A stretch of DNA of 64,000 nt from Thalassobellus sediminis (GCF_044386045.1 NZ_JBISCD010000040.1:1798001-1862000), one strand, 5' to 3'; shown: positions 35,990-44,637, numbered from the stretch's first letter. A program made the numbers and translations. Notes: generated by a model not told the origin, from the sequence alone.

Positions 35990-36817
35990 ATGAGTAAAGT
36001 AATCGTTTTAACAGGTGCAGGAGGTGTTTTATGTAGCACTTTAGCAAAGGCACTAGCAAAAGAAGGACATAAAATTGCGGTTTTAGATTTACGAAAAGAA
36101 GCTGCCGATACCATAGCTAGTGAAATTACAGCTGGTGGAGGAGCTGCAATTGGAGTAGAAGCCAATGTATTAGAAAAAGCATCATTAGAAGCTGCAAAAA
36201 AAGTGGTGAATGATACATTAGGTGCTTGCGATATATTAATTAATGGTGCAGGAGGGAATCATCCTTTAGGAACCACTTCAAACCCACATTTGTTAGAAGA
36301 AGATCTTGCAAATACTGCCGATGGTTTTAAAACTTTTTTTGATTTAGATCCTAAAGGAATTGAATTTGTATTTAACTTAAATTTTATTGGAACTTTATTG
36401 CCAACACAAATTTTTGCTAAAGATATGGTAGGTAAAAAAGGATGTAGTGTTTTAAATATTTCATCAATGAATGCTTTTACACCTTTAACTAAAATACCTG
36501 CATATAGTGGTGCAAAGGCAGCAGTTTCTAATTTCACACAGTGGTTAGCGGTACATTTTTCTAAAGTTGGAATTCGTGTAAATGCTTTAGCTCCAGGTTT
36601 TTTCTTGACAGATCAAAATAGAACACTTTTAACAACTGAAACAGGTGAATTAACACCTAGAGGTAATACTATAATAGAACAAACTCCTATGGGGAAATTT
36701 GGTGAGCCAGAAGACTTAGTTGGAACTACTTTATGGTTATGTGGTGAAGGATCATCATTTGTAACAGGTGTTGTTATTCCTATTGATGGTGGATTTAGTG
36801 CTTTTAGTGGGGTTTAA
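35990..36817 (+). CDS. SDR-family oxidoreductase, probable D-mannonate oxidoreductase (fructuronate reductase)
   Basis: This 275-residue short-chain dehydrogenase has the cofactor motif TGAGGVLCSTLA (about 8-19), NGAGG near 85, the catalytic Ser in SSMNAF and the YSGAKAA Tyr-Lys pair (about 172-178), and the C-terminal GVVIPIDGGFSAFSGV. Proteins of this branch, with the insert around residues 90-125, are usually encoded next to uxuA and reduce D-fructuronate to D-mannonate with NAD(P)H; they are unrelated to E. coli UxuB. The stop abuts the uxuA start directly, so the two are cotranscribed and probably coupled. The reaction is assigned mainly from this pairing. Confidence 0.85.
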   Translation: MSKVIVLTGAGGVLCSTLAKALAKEGHKIAVLDLRKEAADTIASEITAGGGAAIGVEANVLEKASLEAAKKVVNDTLGACDILINGAGGNHPLGTTSNPHLLEEDLANTADGFKTFFDLDPKGIEFVFNLNFIGTLLPTQIFAKDMVGKKGCSVLNISSMNAFTPLTKIPAYSGAKAAVSNFTQWLAVHFSKVGIRVNALAPGFFLTDQNRTLLTTETGELTPRGNTIIEQTPMGKFGEPEDLVGTTLWLCGEGSSFVTGVVIPIDGGFSAFSGV

Positions 36818-38026
36818 ATGGAAAAAAAGAATCAAAAAAACATGAAAATGGAACAAACATGGCGTTGGTACGGACCAAATGATCCCGTATCATTATTAGA
36901 TATAAAACAAGCAGGAGCAACAGGAATTGTTTCGGCGTTACATCATATTTCAAACGGAGAGGTTTGGACAATTGAAGAAATTAATAAGCGCAAAGCGGTT
37001 ATTGAAGCAGCAGGACTTATTTGGAGTGTTGTTGAAAGTATTCCGGTACATGAAAATATAAAAACACGTTCAGGAAATTTTGAAACCTATATTGAAAACT
37101 ATAAGTTGAGCATCCTAAACTTAGCGAGTTGTGGCATCAATGTAGTTTGTTATAATTTTATGCCTGTACTTGATTGGACACGTACCGATTTAGGTTTTAA
37201 AGTTGAAGATGGGTCTAAAGCTCTAAGATTTGATGTGATTGCTTTTGCTGCTTTCGAGTTGTTTTTATTAAAACGTCCGGGTGCTGAAAACAGTTATTCT
37301 GAAGCACAACAAAAGCAAGCTAAAGCATATATTGATGCTATTAGCGAAGAAGAAAAAACAATACTAGTAAAGAATATAATTGCTGGATTACCAGGTGCTG
37401 AAGAAGGTTATACTTTAGAACAGTTTCAAACTATCTTAGATACTTATAAAGATATTACAGCAGATGTTTTAAGAGACAATTTAGTGTCCTTTTTACAAGA
37501 GATAATCCCTATTGCGGCAGATAATGAGGTGTTAATGTGTATTCATCCTGATGATCCACCATATCCTATTTTAGGCTTGCCAAGAGTGGTAAGTACAGAA
37601 GCAGATTATGCTTATTTATTTGAAAAAGTACCATCTATTTCTAACGGAATCACATTTTGTACTGGGTCGTTAGGTGTGAGAGCTGATAATGATTTGGTGC
37701 AAATTTTTAAACATTTTGCAGATCGTGTTCATTTTTTACATTTAAGAAGTACACAACGTGACGAAGCAGGTAATTTCTATGAAGCCAATCATTTAGAAGG
37801 AGATGTAGATATGTACAGCATTGTTAAAGAAGTTTTAGTAGAGCAAAAAAGAAGGGTAGAAGCAGGAAGAAAAGATATTACTATTCCTATGCGTCCAGAT
37901 CATGGTCATCAAATGTTAGATGATTTACATAAAAAAACAAACCCAGGCTATTCAGGCATTGGAAGATTACGTGGATTAGCAGAGTTAAGAGGTTTAGAAT
38001 ACGGAATTTCTAAAAGCTTAGCATAA
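36818..38026 (+). CDS. uxuA: Mannonate dehydratase UxuA
   Basis: This 402-residue enzyme dehydrates D-mannonate to 2-keto-3-deoxygluconate. Family hallmarks are TWRWYGPNDPVSL (about 14-26), GIVSALHHI, VVESIPVHE, NVVCYNFMPVLDWTRTDL, the metal-ligand region CIHPDDPPYPILGLPR (about 241-256), FCTGSLG, HLRSTQRDE and MRPDHGHQM. The ATG directly follows the SDR stop; a start at residue 9 or 11 is possible because the first eight residues are poorly typical. With the SDR gene it forms the fructuronate-mannonate-KDG branch of glucuronate catabolism. Uronate isomerase, KDG kinase and KDPG aldolase are not in the window. Confidence 0.95.
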   Translation: MEKKNQKNMKMEQTWRWYGPNDPVSLLDIKQAGATGIVSALHHISNGEVWTIEEINKRKAVIEAAGLIWSVVESIPVHENIKTRSGNFETYIENYKLSILNLASCGINVVCYNFMPVLDWTRTDLGFKVEDGSKALRFDVIAFAAFELFLLKRPGAENSYSEAQQKQAKAYIDAISEEEKTILVKNIIAGLPGAEEGYTLEQFQTILDTYKDITADVLRDNLVSFLQEIIPIAADNEVLMCIHPDDPPYPILGLPRVVSTEADYAYLFEKVPSISNGITFCTGSLGVRADNDLVQIFKHFADRVHFLHLRSTQRDEAGNFYEANHLEGDVDMYSIVKEVLVEQKRRVEAGRKDITIPMRPDHGHQMLDDLHKKTNPGYSGIGRLRGLAELRGLEYGISKSLA

Positions 38027-38047
38027 CTAATTAATATTATTGGATAC

Positions 38048-38079
38048 AAAAAAGTCGCATTTTTAAATGCGACTTTTTT
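38048..38079. terminator. Bidirectional terminator between uxuA and a GIN-domain gene
   Basis: AAAAAAGTCGCATTT and its complement form a near-continuous stem with A- and T-runs on both sides, so it can end transcription from either direction. It lies 21 bp after the uxuA stop and touches the end of the convergent gene. Confidence 0.92.
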
Positions 38080-38918
38080 TATTTTTCTTTTTTCTGAATT
38101 TTAGAATTTTCAGTTAATCTATTTACAATAATTTTCGGATTGTTATATAAGTAAACAGCACTAGACCCTGAAGCTTCTAAAGTAATTGCATCTGTAATTT
38201 CTAAAATAGCATCGCTATCCATTTCGCAAATAAGATTACAGTTTTTTGTTGTGAAGTTCTTGCCTGTAAACTTAGAAGTATTATCTGTTCTTAGTAATAA
38301 ATCATCACAATCACCTTCAATTGTAGCCTGTGCTCTTTGGTATAAATCGGTTTTTACAATAGGAGAATTAATTAAGGCTTCTAATTTACTATTACTATTT
38401 AAAACAACTTTCGTACTATCGGCAGTTACATTAAGTCTAGTTTTAGATTTATCTAAGCCTTCAAAATTAAAATTATCAGTTTTAATGGTTAATTCAGCTT
38501 TAGAACTTCCTGATGTTATTAAGTTTACGTTTGCTAAATTTATATTTGATATGCTGTAGATTTCAGCATCTTCACGGGTTTCAATAGTTGAAAGATAATC
38601 ATCATAAAATACTTTAATATGCAGTTTCTTTTTTGAAGTAATTCGTCTTGTTTTGTTAAAAGAAAGAATACTGTCTCGAACTTCAAAAACTATAAATTCA
38701 TGAAGGTTTTCATCAGCTTCAATTTCGACAGAAGGTTCGTTATTATAAATTAGATCAATTTCAAAATCTTCATCAACAATTATAGTGTGAAAAGAATTAA
38801 TGTAAGATTGCTCTATAGTTAGGTTTCTATTGCCTTTTACCTTTTCAATATTTTGTGCATTATTAAAAAAACAAAAACTTATAGAAAACAGGAATGTTAG
38901 GAACTGTTTGTTTTTCAT
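38079..38918 (-). CDS. GIN-domain (DUF2807) secreted protein
   Basis: This 279-residue protein has a signal peptide (FLTFLFSISFCFFNNAQ, about 6-22) and a DUF2807 'head GIN' domain, recognised by FHTIIVDEDFEIDLIYN, VEIEADENLHEFIVFEV and the repeating beta-strand pattern to the end. Such domains form right-handed beta-helices with stacked short turns; no biochemical function is established. It is the second of two GIN genes on this strand, separated from the first by a terminator, so it needs its own promoter in 38919-39017. Confidence 0.8.
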   Translation of the reverse strand: MKNKQFLTFLFSISFCFFNNAQNIEKVKGNRNLTIEQSYINSFHTIIVDEDFEIDLIYNNEPSVEIEADENLHEFIVFEVRDSILSFNKTRRITSKKKLHIKVFYDDYLSTIETREDAEIYSISNINLANVNLITSGSSKAELTIKTDNFNFEGLDKSKTRLNVTADSTKVVLNSNSKLEALINSPIVKTDLYQRAQATIEGDCDDLLLRTDNTSKFTGKNFTTKNCNLICEMDSDAILEITDAITLEASGSSAVYLYNNPKIIVNRLTENSKIQKKEK

Positions 38919-39017
38919 GATTCTACAGATTGATTATATACTTTATTAGACACGTTTAATTGTAAAATGTCACAATGTAGCTTCTTTGTATATTATATGA
39001 GATATTTGTGTATAAAT

Positions 39018-39057
39018 TAAACCATCCTAAACTTAAAATTTCGTTTAGGATGGTTTA
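39018..39057 (-). terminator. Terminator after the first GIN-domain gene (minus strand)
   Basis: Arms 39018-39032 and 39043-39057 are perfectly complementary over 15 bp with a 10-base loop. Read on the minus strand the structure follows the GIN lipoprotein gene by 27 bp, and T-rich sequence (TTTAATTTATAC) includes and follows the last arm. Confidence 0.8.
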
Positions 39058-39084
39058 TACAATTGATTGATTATAAGGTTGGTT

Positions 39085-39813
39085 TTATTTCTTTTTAATA
39101 CTGCCAGAAGTACTATTGTTTTTATCAACTTTTTCAGGGTTTCCGTAATATTTTATATCACCTCCGCTAGTAGCTTTGGCTATTAATTCTTTTAAGGTAT
39201 TTACTGTAATATCGGCACCACTAGTTGCTTTTACTTGGCTAGATTTGGCAACTAAGTTTTCTGCTTTAATATCGCTACCACTGGTAGCTTCAGCAATTAA
39301 TCTTTCTGTTTTTCCAGATAATCTTAAATCACTTCCACTGGTAGATTTACAGTTTAAAATCGAGGTGTTTACCTCTAAAGTCATATCACTTCCGCTGGTA
39401 GTTTTAAGTTCTAATTCTTCTACATCTATGGTGTTTGTTGAATACACATCGCTACCACTGGTAGAAATAATACTAGAAATATCTTTAAAGTTTACAATAA
39501 TTTTTTTTGCAGTGGCTCTACCAATATTTTCTTTAGTGTGAATTTTTAAAACACCATCTTTAACCTCAGTAATAATAAGCTCGTGTAAATTTTCATCGGC
39601 TTCAACTTTAATACTTTCATTATTACTTTGAGTTAAGTAAACATCTAAACCTTCAGTTGCTTTTATGGTAGAAAAAGCACCATCTATAGCGCGTTCTTCA
39701 GTTTGTACATTACCATTTCCTCGTACTCCAGAGTTCGTATGAATATCGAAATTACAAGAGAAAAGTGTTAAACTTAATATAGTGGCTACTATAATTTTAA
39801 TTAGTGTTGTCAT
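39085..39813 (-). CDS. GIN-domain (DUF2807) lipoprotein with TSGSD-type repeats
   Basis: The start at 39813 (MTTLIKIIVATI) is preferred because it gives a lipoprotein signal ending in LFSC; an upstream in-frame ATG at 39852 would add 13 basic residues. The mature part of this 242-residue product has the DUF2807 pattern (VYLTQSNNESIKVEADENLHELI) and about seven copies of a T-S-G-(S/A/G)-(D/S) motif spaced 18-20 residues apart, as expected for a beta-helix with one motif per turn. It lies downstream of the PspC gene on the same strand and is probably part of the same envelope-stress operon. Confidence 0.85.
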   Translation of the reverse strand: MTTLIKIIVATILSLTLFSCNFDIHTNSGVRGNGNVQTEERAIDGAFSTIKATEGLDVYLTQSNNESIKVEADENLHELIITEVKDGVLKIHTKENIGRATAKKIIVNFKDISSIISTSGSDVYSTNTIDVEELELKTTSGSDMTLEVNTSILNCKSTSGSDLRLSGKTERLIAEATSGSDIKAENLVAKSSQVKATSGADITVNTLKELIAKATSGGDIKYYGNPEKVDKNNSTSGSIKKK

Positions 39814-39919
39814 GATTGTTCGTTTTTTGATTGATGGTTTTTGTTGGTTCAAATATCTTTTAAATAAGTGTTGATTAATAACTTAAATATCTGAATTGTT
39901 GTTTTTTAGTGATGAGTTG

Positions 39920-41746
39920 TTAATTCTCTGATTTTATTTTTATGCCGTTAGAATCTATATTTACTTCAACTTCTTCGGTAGAGGCTTTAACACCATCTTC
40001 ATTTATTTTTAAAATATTCTCGTCTGTATTAATTTCTATACCATTTTCATTAATTTTTACTTCAGGGGTATTTACTTCAATTACAAAATCTTCTTCTTCT
40101 TCAACAGGGCAGTCTAAGCATTCAATAGTATTATCAAGAATTCTTAAGTTATGGTTTGCATATTTTTTTGAAACAATATTACCATTACGAGTTCTATGGT
40201 TTAAGAACGATTTAGTATTATCGTTAAATTTTACAATCATATTTTCTGGCAGATATAAAATAATATCTACTTCTTGATCGCTAAATTTATTTTCAGGACT
40301 TGTTGTTAAATAAGAATTTAAAAGCAGTGTGCCGTTTTGTAATTCAAAGTTATAATCTATATTTTTCCCACGCTCAATAGCTTTATCATAATTTCTGCCA
40401 TCAGCACTTTTTATTATAGAAATAGTTACGACTGAATCTGTAGTAGACCTAACAATAATATCTATATCAGATGAATAAAGCGTTTTTTCTCCATTCTCAT
40501 CATTTGCTAATTTAAAGCTGTTACCGCGTCTGTAGAAATTAGAGTTATATTTATCATTACTCTGCATTTTAATATTCAATGTATCATTTGAGGTTATTTG
40601 TAACTCCGTTTTTTCTACTACTTTTTCGTTAAAAGCATGCTCACTAGCTTCTCTAATACCAATAATAGTTAGTCCAATAATAGACATAAGCCATAAACCT
40701 AGTAAGGTGAATTTAGCAATGTTTCCAATAGATTTTAAATTATTTATAAGAATCTTTAAACCTAAGTAGAATAAGAAAAAGAAAGGAATACCAATAGTGA
40801 AAAATGTTAATAAGGATACTAGCCATACTGGTGTGTTGCCAGCATTCACAATATTTACGAGGTCTAATCCTGGAATGTGAACAATATCAGCCACGCCTAA
40901 CGAAAATAGACCAATGATTAATCCAATAAGTGCAGCAGCACCTACAATTATTAAAATGACACCAATAAACTTTGCGAACACTTTAAAGAAAAACATAATA
41001 ATATCTGCAATGGTATCAAAAAATGTTCTTGAAGATGATTTTATATTCTTTCCTTGTTTAGAGAAATCAATATTCTTAGCCGAATCTGAAACGTTTTTTG
41101 CAGCACCCGATACAGATTCAGATACATTTTTTGCAACATCGCTTACCGTTTCAGTAACGGTTTCAAATCCGTCTTTAATTTTTTTTTCAATGTTACTAAT
41201 GTTAACAGGATCTCCCGTCATCATTATTTTTTCGGCAGTTGTTTTAGCTTCAGGAACTAAAATCCAAAGTAAAATATAAAGCAATACACCAGTACCAGCA
41301 CCAAAAATTAAAAGTATCCATGCTAAGCGAATCCATATAGAGTCAATGCCAAAGTAATGTGCTAAACCAGCCGATACACCTCCAATATAAGAGTTGTCGG
41401 TATCTCTATATAGCTTTCTTGAAGGCGACGTCGATGTTTTTCTTTTGTAAGTTTCCTGTGGCTCATCTTCAAAAATCTCATCATCAACCAAATAATCTTC
41501 TGGTTGTCCCATAATAGAAATTACTTCGTCTACTTCTTTAATTCCAATAACTTGTTTGTCGTTTTTTACACGCTCATTAAAAAGTTCAGAAATACGCGCT
41601 TCAATATCTGCTATAATTTCAGATCTCCCTTGAGAGTCTGTAAATGAACGTTTTATAGCCTCAAGATAGCGTTGTAGTTTTAAGTACGCATCTTCATCTA
41701 TATGAAAAAATATACCTGCTAAATTTATGTTGACTGTTTTATTCAT
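39920..41746 (-). CDS. PspC-domain membrane protein (envelope stress)
   Basis: The start at 41746 (MNKTVNINLAGIFFHIDE) was chosen because it overlaps the PadR stop by 4 bp and begins the conserved N-terminal region. The product has 608 residues. It carries an N-terminal cytoplasmic region with coiled-coil potential, a PspC domain (LYRDTDNSYIGGVSAGLAHY, then two membrane segments IRLAWILLIFGAGTGVLLYI), three or so further membrane segments (about residues 240-360) and a periplasmic beta-rich tail resembling GIN strands. The last 60 residues repeat an I-x-x-N/D-G-I/V-x-I pattern. It is coexpressed with a PadR regulator and GIN lipoprotein, a combination common in Flavobacteriia. Confidence 0.85.
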   Translation of the reverse strand: MNKTVNINLAGIFFHIDEDAYLKLQRYLEAIKRSFTDSQGRSEIIADIEARISELFNERVKNDKQVIGIKEVDEVISIMGQPEDYLVDDEIFEDEPQETYKRKTSTSPSRKLYRDTDNSYIGGVSAGLAHYFGIDSIWIRLAWILLIFGAGTGVLLYILLWILVPEAKTTAEKIMMTGDPVNISNIEKKIKDGFETVTETVSDVAKNVSESVSGAAKNVSDSAKNIDFSKQGKNIKSSSRTFFDTIADIIMFFFKVFAKFIGVILIIVGAAALIGLIIGLFSLGVADIVHIPGLDLVNIVNAGNTPVWLVSLLTFFTIGIPFFFLFYLGLKILINNLKSIGNIAKFTLLGLWLMSIIGLTIIGIREASEHAFNEKVVEKTELQITSNDTLNIKMQSNDKYNSNFYRRGNSFKLANDENGEKTLYSSDIDIIVRSTTDSVVTISIIKSADGRNYDKAIERGKNIDYNFELQNGTLLLNSYLTTSPENKFSDQEVDIILYLPENMIVKFNDNTKSFLNHRTRNGNIVSKKYANHNLRILDNTIECLDCPVEEEEDFVIEVNTPEVKINENGIEINTDENILKINEDGVKASTEEVEVNIDSNGIKIKSEN

Positions 41747-42084
41747 TTCTTTGTTGTTTTTTGGCTTGTTACTATGGTTACTGCGTTGTGTAATTCGCTC
41801 CAAGTGGTGTTTAATTCTGCTAAAAATAGTTTGCCCGTTTCGGTTAAACCGTAATATTTTCTTGGTGGTCCAGAGGTCGATTCTTCCCATCTATAATTAA
41901 GAAGTCCTGCGTTTTTAAGTCTTGTAAGTAGCGGGTAAATAGTACCTTCTACTACAAGTAACTTGGCATCTTTTAAGGTGTTTAAAATTTCTGCAACATA
42001 AGCATCATCGTCTTTCAAGACCGAGAGTATGCAGAATTCTAAAACCCCTTTTCGCATTTGCGCTTTTGTGTTTTCTATCTTCAT
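41743..42084 (-). CDS. PadR family transcriptional regulator
   Basis: This 113-residue protein has the PadR winged helix (RKGVLEFCILSVLKDDDAY at about 12-30; GTIYPLLTRLKNAGLLNYRW at about 58-77; GPPRKYYGLTETGK at about 86-99). Its stop overlaps the PspC start by 4 bp (ATGA), so regulator and target are translationally coupled. PadR proteins of this short class repress their own operon, here likely padR-pspC-GIN. Confidence 0.92.
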   Translation of the reverse strand: MKIENTKAQMRKGVLEFCILSVLKDDDAYVAEILNTLKDAKLLVVEGTIYPLLTRLKNAGLLNYRWEESTSGPPRKYYGLTETGKLFLAELNTTWSELHNAVTIVTSQKTTKK

Positions 42085-42160
42085 GTTCGTAAGCGATTTA
42101 ATATTGTGAAACTGTTCATTTTTTGATTGATTTAATTATTGATGAAATTTTTGTTTTTTA

Positions 42161-42262
42161 TGCCTTTTTGGGCGTTACCCTATCGGGTCGGGCTTTACGT
42201 TACAAGTCCTCGCTCGTACCTCGCTGTGGGCTTTTCTCTGCAATCCCTAACGCGCTCCCATT
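42161..42262. repeat. Flavobacterial dispersed intergenic repeat (GCGTTACCC element)
   Basis: This compact, relatively GC-rich block in an AT-rich gap starts with GGCGTTACCC (42171) and ends with CCCTAACGC (42245-42253). GCGTTA (42172-42177) and TAACGC (42248-42253) form terminal inverted repeats, and ACCC-TATC-GGGT makes an internal hairpin. From memory, near-identical blocks (GTCGGGCTTT...TACAAGTCCTCGCTC) recur in intergenic regions of many Flavobacteriaceae. It may be a non-autonomous element or a structured RNA; no protein is supported here. Confidence 0.6.
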
Positions 42263-42293
42263 TGCTATTTATGTTTTCTTTAAAAGTCATAGC

Positions 42294-42740
42294 TTACTTT
42301 AAAAAGTTAATGGTAAACGGATACTTATAATACGCACCATCTCTAGCTTTTAAACTTGCTAGTACAATAAAAACAAGTTCTAATATAAAGCCTATAACAG
42401 CTAAAGCTCCTAAACCACCACCTATATAAAGTAATGGAGACGGTTTGCCAACATTAATATGAAAATCATGAAAGCCATTAAAATCTATAAAATCCAAACC
42501 ACTAAATATTTTAAAAATAAAAAACGGAATAGTAAGTGTTCCTATAATAATAGCGTACAATAAAACACTCATTTGAAAATTGATGGCTTGCTTACCATGG
42601 TTATCTATAAACTCCGATTTTTCTTTATTGGCAGTCCATAAAATTATAGGACCAATAAAATTTCCAAACGGAATAATAAACCTACTAAAGGTCGATAAAT
42701 GAATAAATGTGGCGATGTTTTTTTGATGATTATCTAACAT
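42294..42740 (-). CDS. DUF4870 domain membrane protein
   Basis: This 148-residue protein begins with DNHQKNIATFIHLSTFSRF, then FGNFIGPIILWTANKEKSEFIDNHGKQ (given here as two parts of the DUF4870/Tic20-like pattern), followed by FQMSVLLYAIIIGTLTIPFF and a third membrane segment near 110-130. Proteins of this family have three or four membrane helices and no assigned function. It stands alone between the GCGTTACCC repeat and a divergent DUF4442 gene. Confidence 0.85.
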   Translation of the reverse strand: MLDNHQKNIATFIHLSTFSRFIIPFGNFIGPIILWTANKEKSEFIDNHGKQAINFQMSVLLYAIIIGTLTIPFFIFKIFSGLDFIDFNGFHDFHINVGKPSPLLYIGGGLGALAVIGFILELVFIVLASLKARDGAYYKYPFTINFLK

Positions 42741-42882
42741 GATTTTAAAGTATATAATAATATCCTATGCAAATATATGTCTAAAAACAGGTACTTTGTT
42801 TCGCATAGTACTAAAAATTAACAAAATTTTAACATTATTTAGTCTGAACTATTTTCAATATTTTTATAAAAATATATCTAAC

Positions 42883-43344
42883 ATGAAGATGACACCCAGT
42901 AAAATCAATACATTCAATATCATTAAGTTACCTGCCGCATATTTTACAGGTGTTCGAGTAAAATCTATAGATAATGAGACTTGTGTAGTAACCGTTAAGC
43001 ACAGATGGATAAATCAAAATCCATTCAAATCTATGTTTTGGGCTGTACAAGGAATGGCTGCCGAACTTACAACAGGCGCTTTAATGATAGCTAAAATTCA
43101 AGAATCTGGGAAACCAATTTCTATGTTAGTTACTTCAAATAAATCGGTGTTCACTAAAAAGGCAACCGGAAGAATAACATTTACCTGCAAAGACGGGAAC
43201 TTAATAAATGACGCATTAAAAAAAACAATTGAGACAGGCGAGGGGGAAACCATCTGTATGGAATCTGTAGGCGTTAATGAAGAAGGTGTTGTTGTTTCTA
43301 CTTTTAGTTTCGAGTGGAGTGTTAAACTTAGAAGTAAACAGTAG
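42883..43344 (+). CDS. DUF4442 domain protein (hotdog-fold thioesterase-like)
   Basis: The start at 42883 (MKMTPSKINTFNIIKLPAAY) is chosen because the 48 residues encoded upstream in frame are low-complexity and lie in the promoter-like AT-rich region. The 153-residue product matches DUF4442: KLPAAYFTGVRVKSID, VKHRWINQNPFKSMFWAVQG, MAAELTTGALMIAKI. The family adopts a hotdog fold like acyl-CoA thioesterases, but the substrate is unknown. It is followed by a REP-like palindrome and then the AIM24-family gene. Confidence 0.82.
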   Translation: MKMTPSKINTFNIIKLPAAYFTGVRVKSIDNETCVVTVKHRWINQNPFKSMFWAVQGMAAELTTGALMIAKIQESGKPISMLVTSNKSVFTKKATGRITFTCKDGNLINDALKKTIETGEGETICMESVGVNEEGVVVSTFSFEWSVKLRSKQ

Positions 43345-43480
43345 GCAGTATTCAGTAATTAGAAAAATGAGATACATTTATACTTTGCGTCTTTGCTCAA
43401 AAATCATTTTATTAATTCATTAAAGTTTTTAAAACTTTGTAACAAAACTATAAGTAAGTCAACTAATAAACGAATAAAGA

Positions 43481-43499
43481 TGCTGAAATAAATTCAGCA
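43481..43499. repeat. Short palindromic repeat (TGCTGAA-5-TTCAGCA), copy 1
   Basis: A perfect 7-bp inverted repeat around ATAAA lies 18 bp before the AIM24-like gene. A similar element at 58676-58696 and the GTCATTTCG element at 61131-61166 suggest small dispersed REP-like sequences. Confidence 0.55.
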
Positions 43500-43517
43500 C
43501 AAGAAAAACATTAGAAA

Positions 43518-44318
43518 ATGACATCACACGAAATAGACTATAGAATTTACGGCGAAGAAATGCAGTATGTAGAAATAGAACTCGACCTGCAAGAAGGCGT
43601 TGTAGCCGAGGCAGGAAGTTTTATGATGATGGACGATGGCATTAAAATGGAAACCATTTTTGGTGATGGTTCTCAAAAAGATTCTGGTTTTTTAGGAAAG
43701 ATATTAGGAGCAGGAAAACGAATTCTAACAGGTGAGAGCTTGTTTATGACTGCTTTTTATAATGATTTAGTTGGTAAACGAAATGTATCTTTTGCTTCAC
43801 CATATCCTGGAAAAATTATTCCTATTAATTTAGCGCAATTTAGAGGAAAGTTTATCTGCCAAAAAGATGCTTTTCTTTGTGCAGCAAAGGGGGTAAGTGT
43901 TGGTATCGAGTTTTCTAAAAAACTAGGACGCGGACTTTTTGGAGGCGAAGGCTTTATTATGCAAAAACTAGAAGGAGATGGTATGGCATTTGTTCATGCA
44001 GGCGGTACCATGGCAAAAAAAGAATTACAGGCAGGAGAAACCTTAAGAGTTGATACGGGTTGTATTGTTGGTTTCGACCAAACCGTAGATTATGATATTG
44101 AATTTATAGGCGGTATAAAAAACACCGTATTTGGAGGTGAAGGTCTATTTTTCGCCAAACTTCAAGGTCCAGGTACTGTTTATATACAATCGTTACAATT
44201 TAGCAGATTAGCTGGTAGAGTATTAGCTTCTGCTCCAAGAAGCGGCGGAAGCAGTAAAGGAGAGGGAAGTGTTTTAGGCGGTTTAGGCGATTTGTTAGAT
44301 GGCGATAATCGATTTTAA
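43518..44318 (+). CDS. AIM24/TIGR00266 family protein
   Basis: This 266-residue protein lacks a signal peptide. It has the AIM24 pattern: an early MQYVEIELDLQEGVVAEAGSF at about 15-35, GESLFMTAFYND, YPGKIIPINL, FSKKLGRGLFGGEGFIMQKLEGDG and FGGEGLFFAKLQGPGTVYIQS, forming a duplicated beta-fold. The function in bacteria is not known. It ends in a glycine/serine-rich tail. It sits alone between two small conserved genes. Confidence 0.85.
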   Translation: MTSHEIDYRIYGEEMQYVEIELDLQEGVVAEAGSFMMMDDGIKMETIFGDGSQKDSGFLGKILGAGKRILTGESLFMTAFYNDLVGKRNVSFASPYPGKIIPINLAQFRGKFICQKDAFLCAAKGVSVGIEFSKKLGRGLFGGEGFIMQKLEGDGMAFVHAGGTMAKKELQAGETLRVDTGCIVGFDQTVDYDIEFIGGIKNTVFGGEGLFFAKLQGPGTVYIQSLQFSRLAGRVLASAPRSGGSSKGEGSVLGGLGDLLDGDNRF

Positions 44319-44439
44319 CTGTTAAAGTTTATTTAAAATCTATAATTAATCTAATTTTTCACTAAATTTAGATGTTAATTAAAGATAACGCCTATACAAA
44401 AAATCTACTTTTAATTTAAACCAAAACCTAGTAAGTAAT

Positions 44440-44637
44440 ATGGCAAGAGCAATGCTTGAGTATACAAAAACTGTACTTAATAAAGTTAGTTTTGATGCTA
44501 CGTTGTTTTGCAAAGAAGTACAAAAGGCAGTAGAACGTTTACTACCTTATGAGATTGAAGAGCTTAAAATTTTTATTCATTCTATTGTACAGCAAAACCC
44601 AGAATTAAACCAATGTTTAATTTATTTGAAATCATAA
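44440..44637 (+). CDS. Small conserved-looking protein, function unknown (65 aa)
   Basis: This 65-residue, mainly helical protein (MARAMLEYTKTVLNKVSF start; KAVERLLPYEIEELKIF centre) has no signal peptide or membrane segment. It is followed at once by a strong terminator, and its composition resembles coding sequence, which supports a real gene. I recall similar short proteins annotated as hypothetical in Flavobacteriia. No function can be assigned. Confidence 0.65.
   Translation: MARAMLEYTKTVLNKVSFDATLFCKEVQKAVERLLPYEIEELKIFIHSIVQQNPELNQCLIYLKS

Noticed and set aside
42139..42330. 63-residue reading frame across the GCGTTACCC element
   Set aside because: The frame is created by the dispersed repeat and has no conserved protein features.
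42739..42882. Extended N-terminus for the DUF4442 protein
   Set aside because: The added 48 residues are low-complexity and derive from the AT-rich divergent promoter region.
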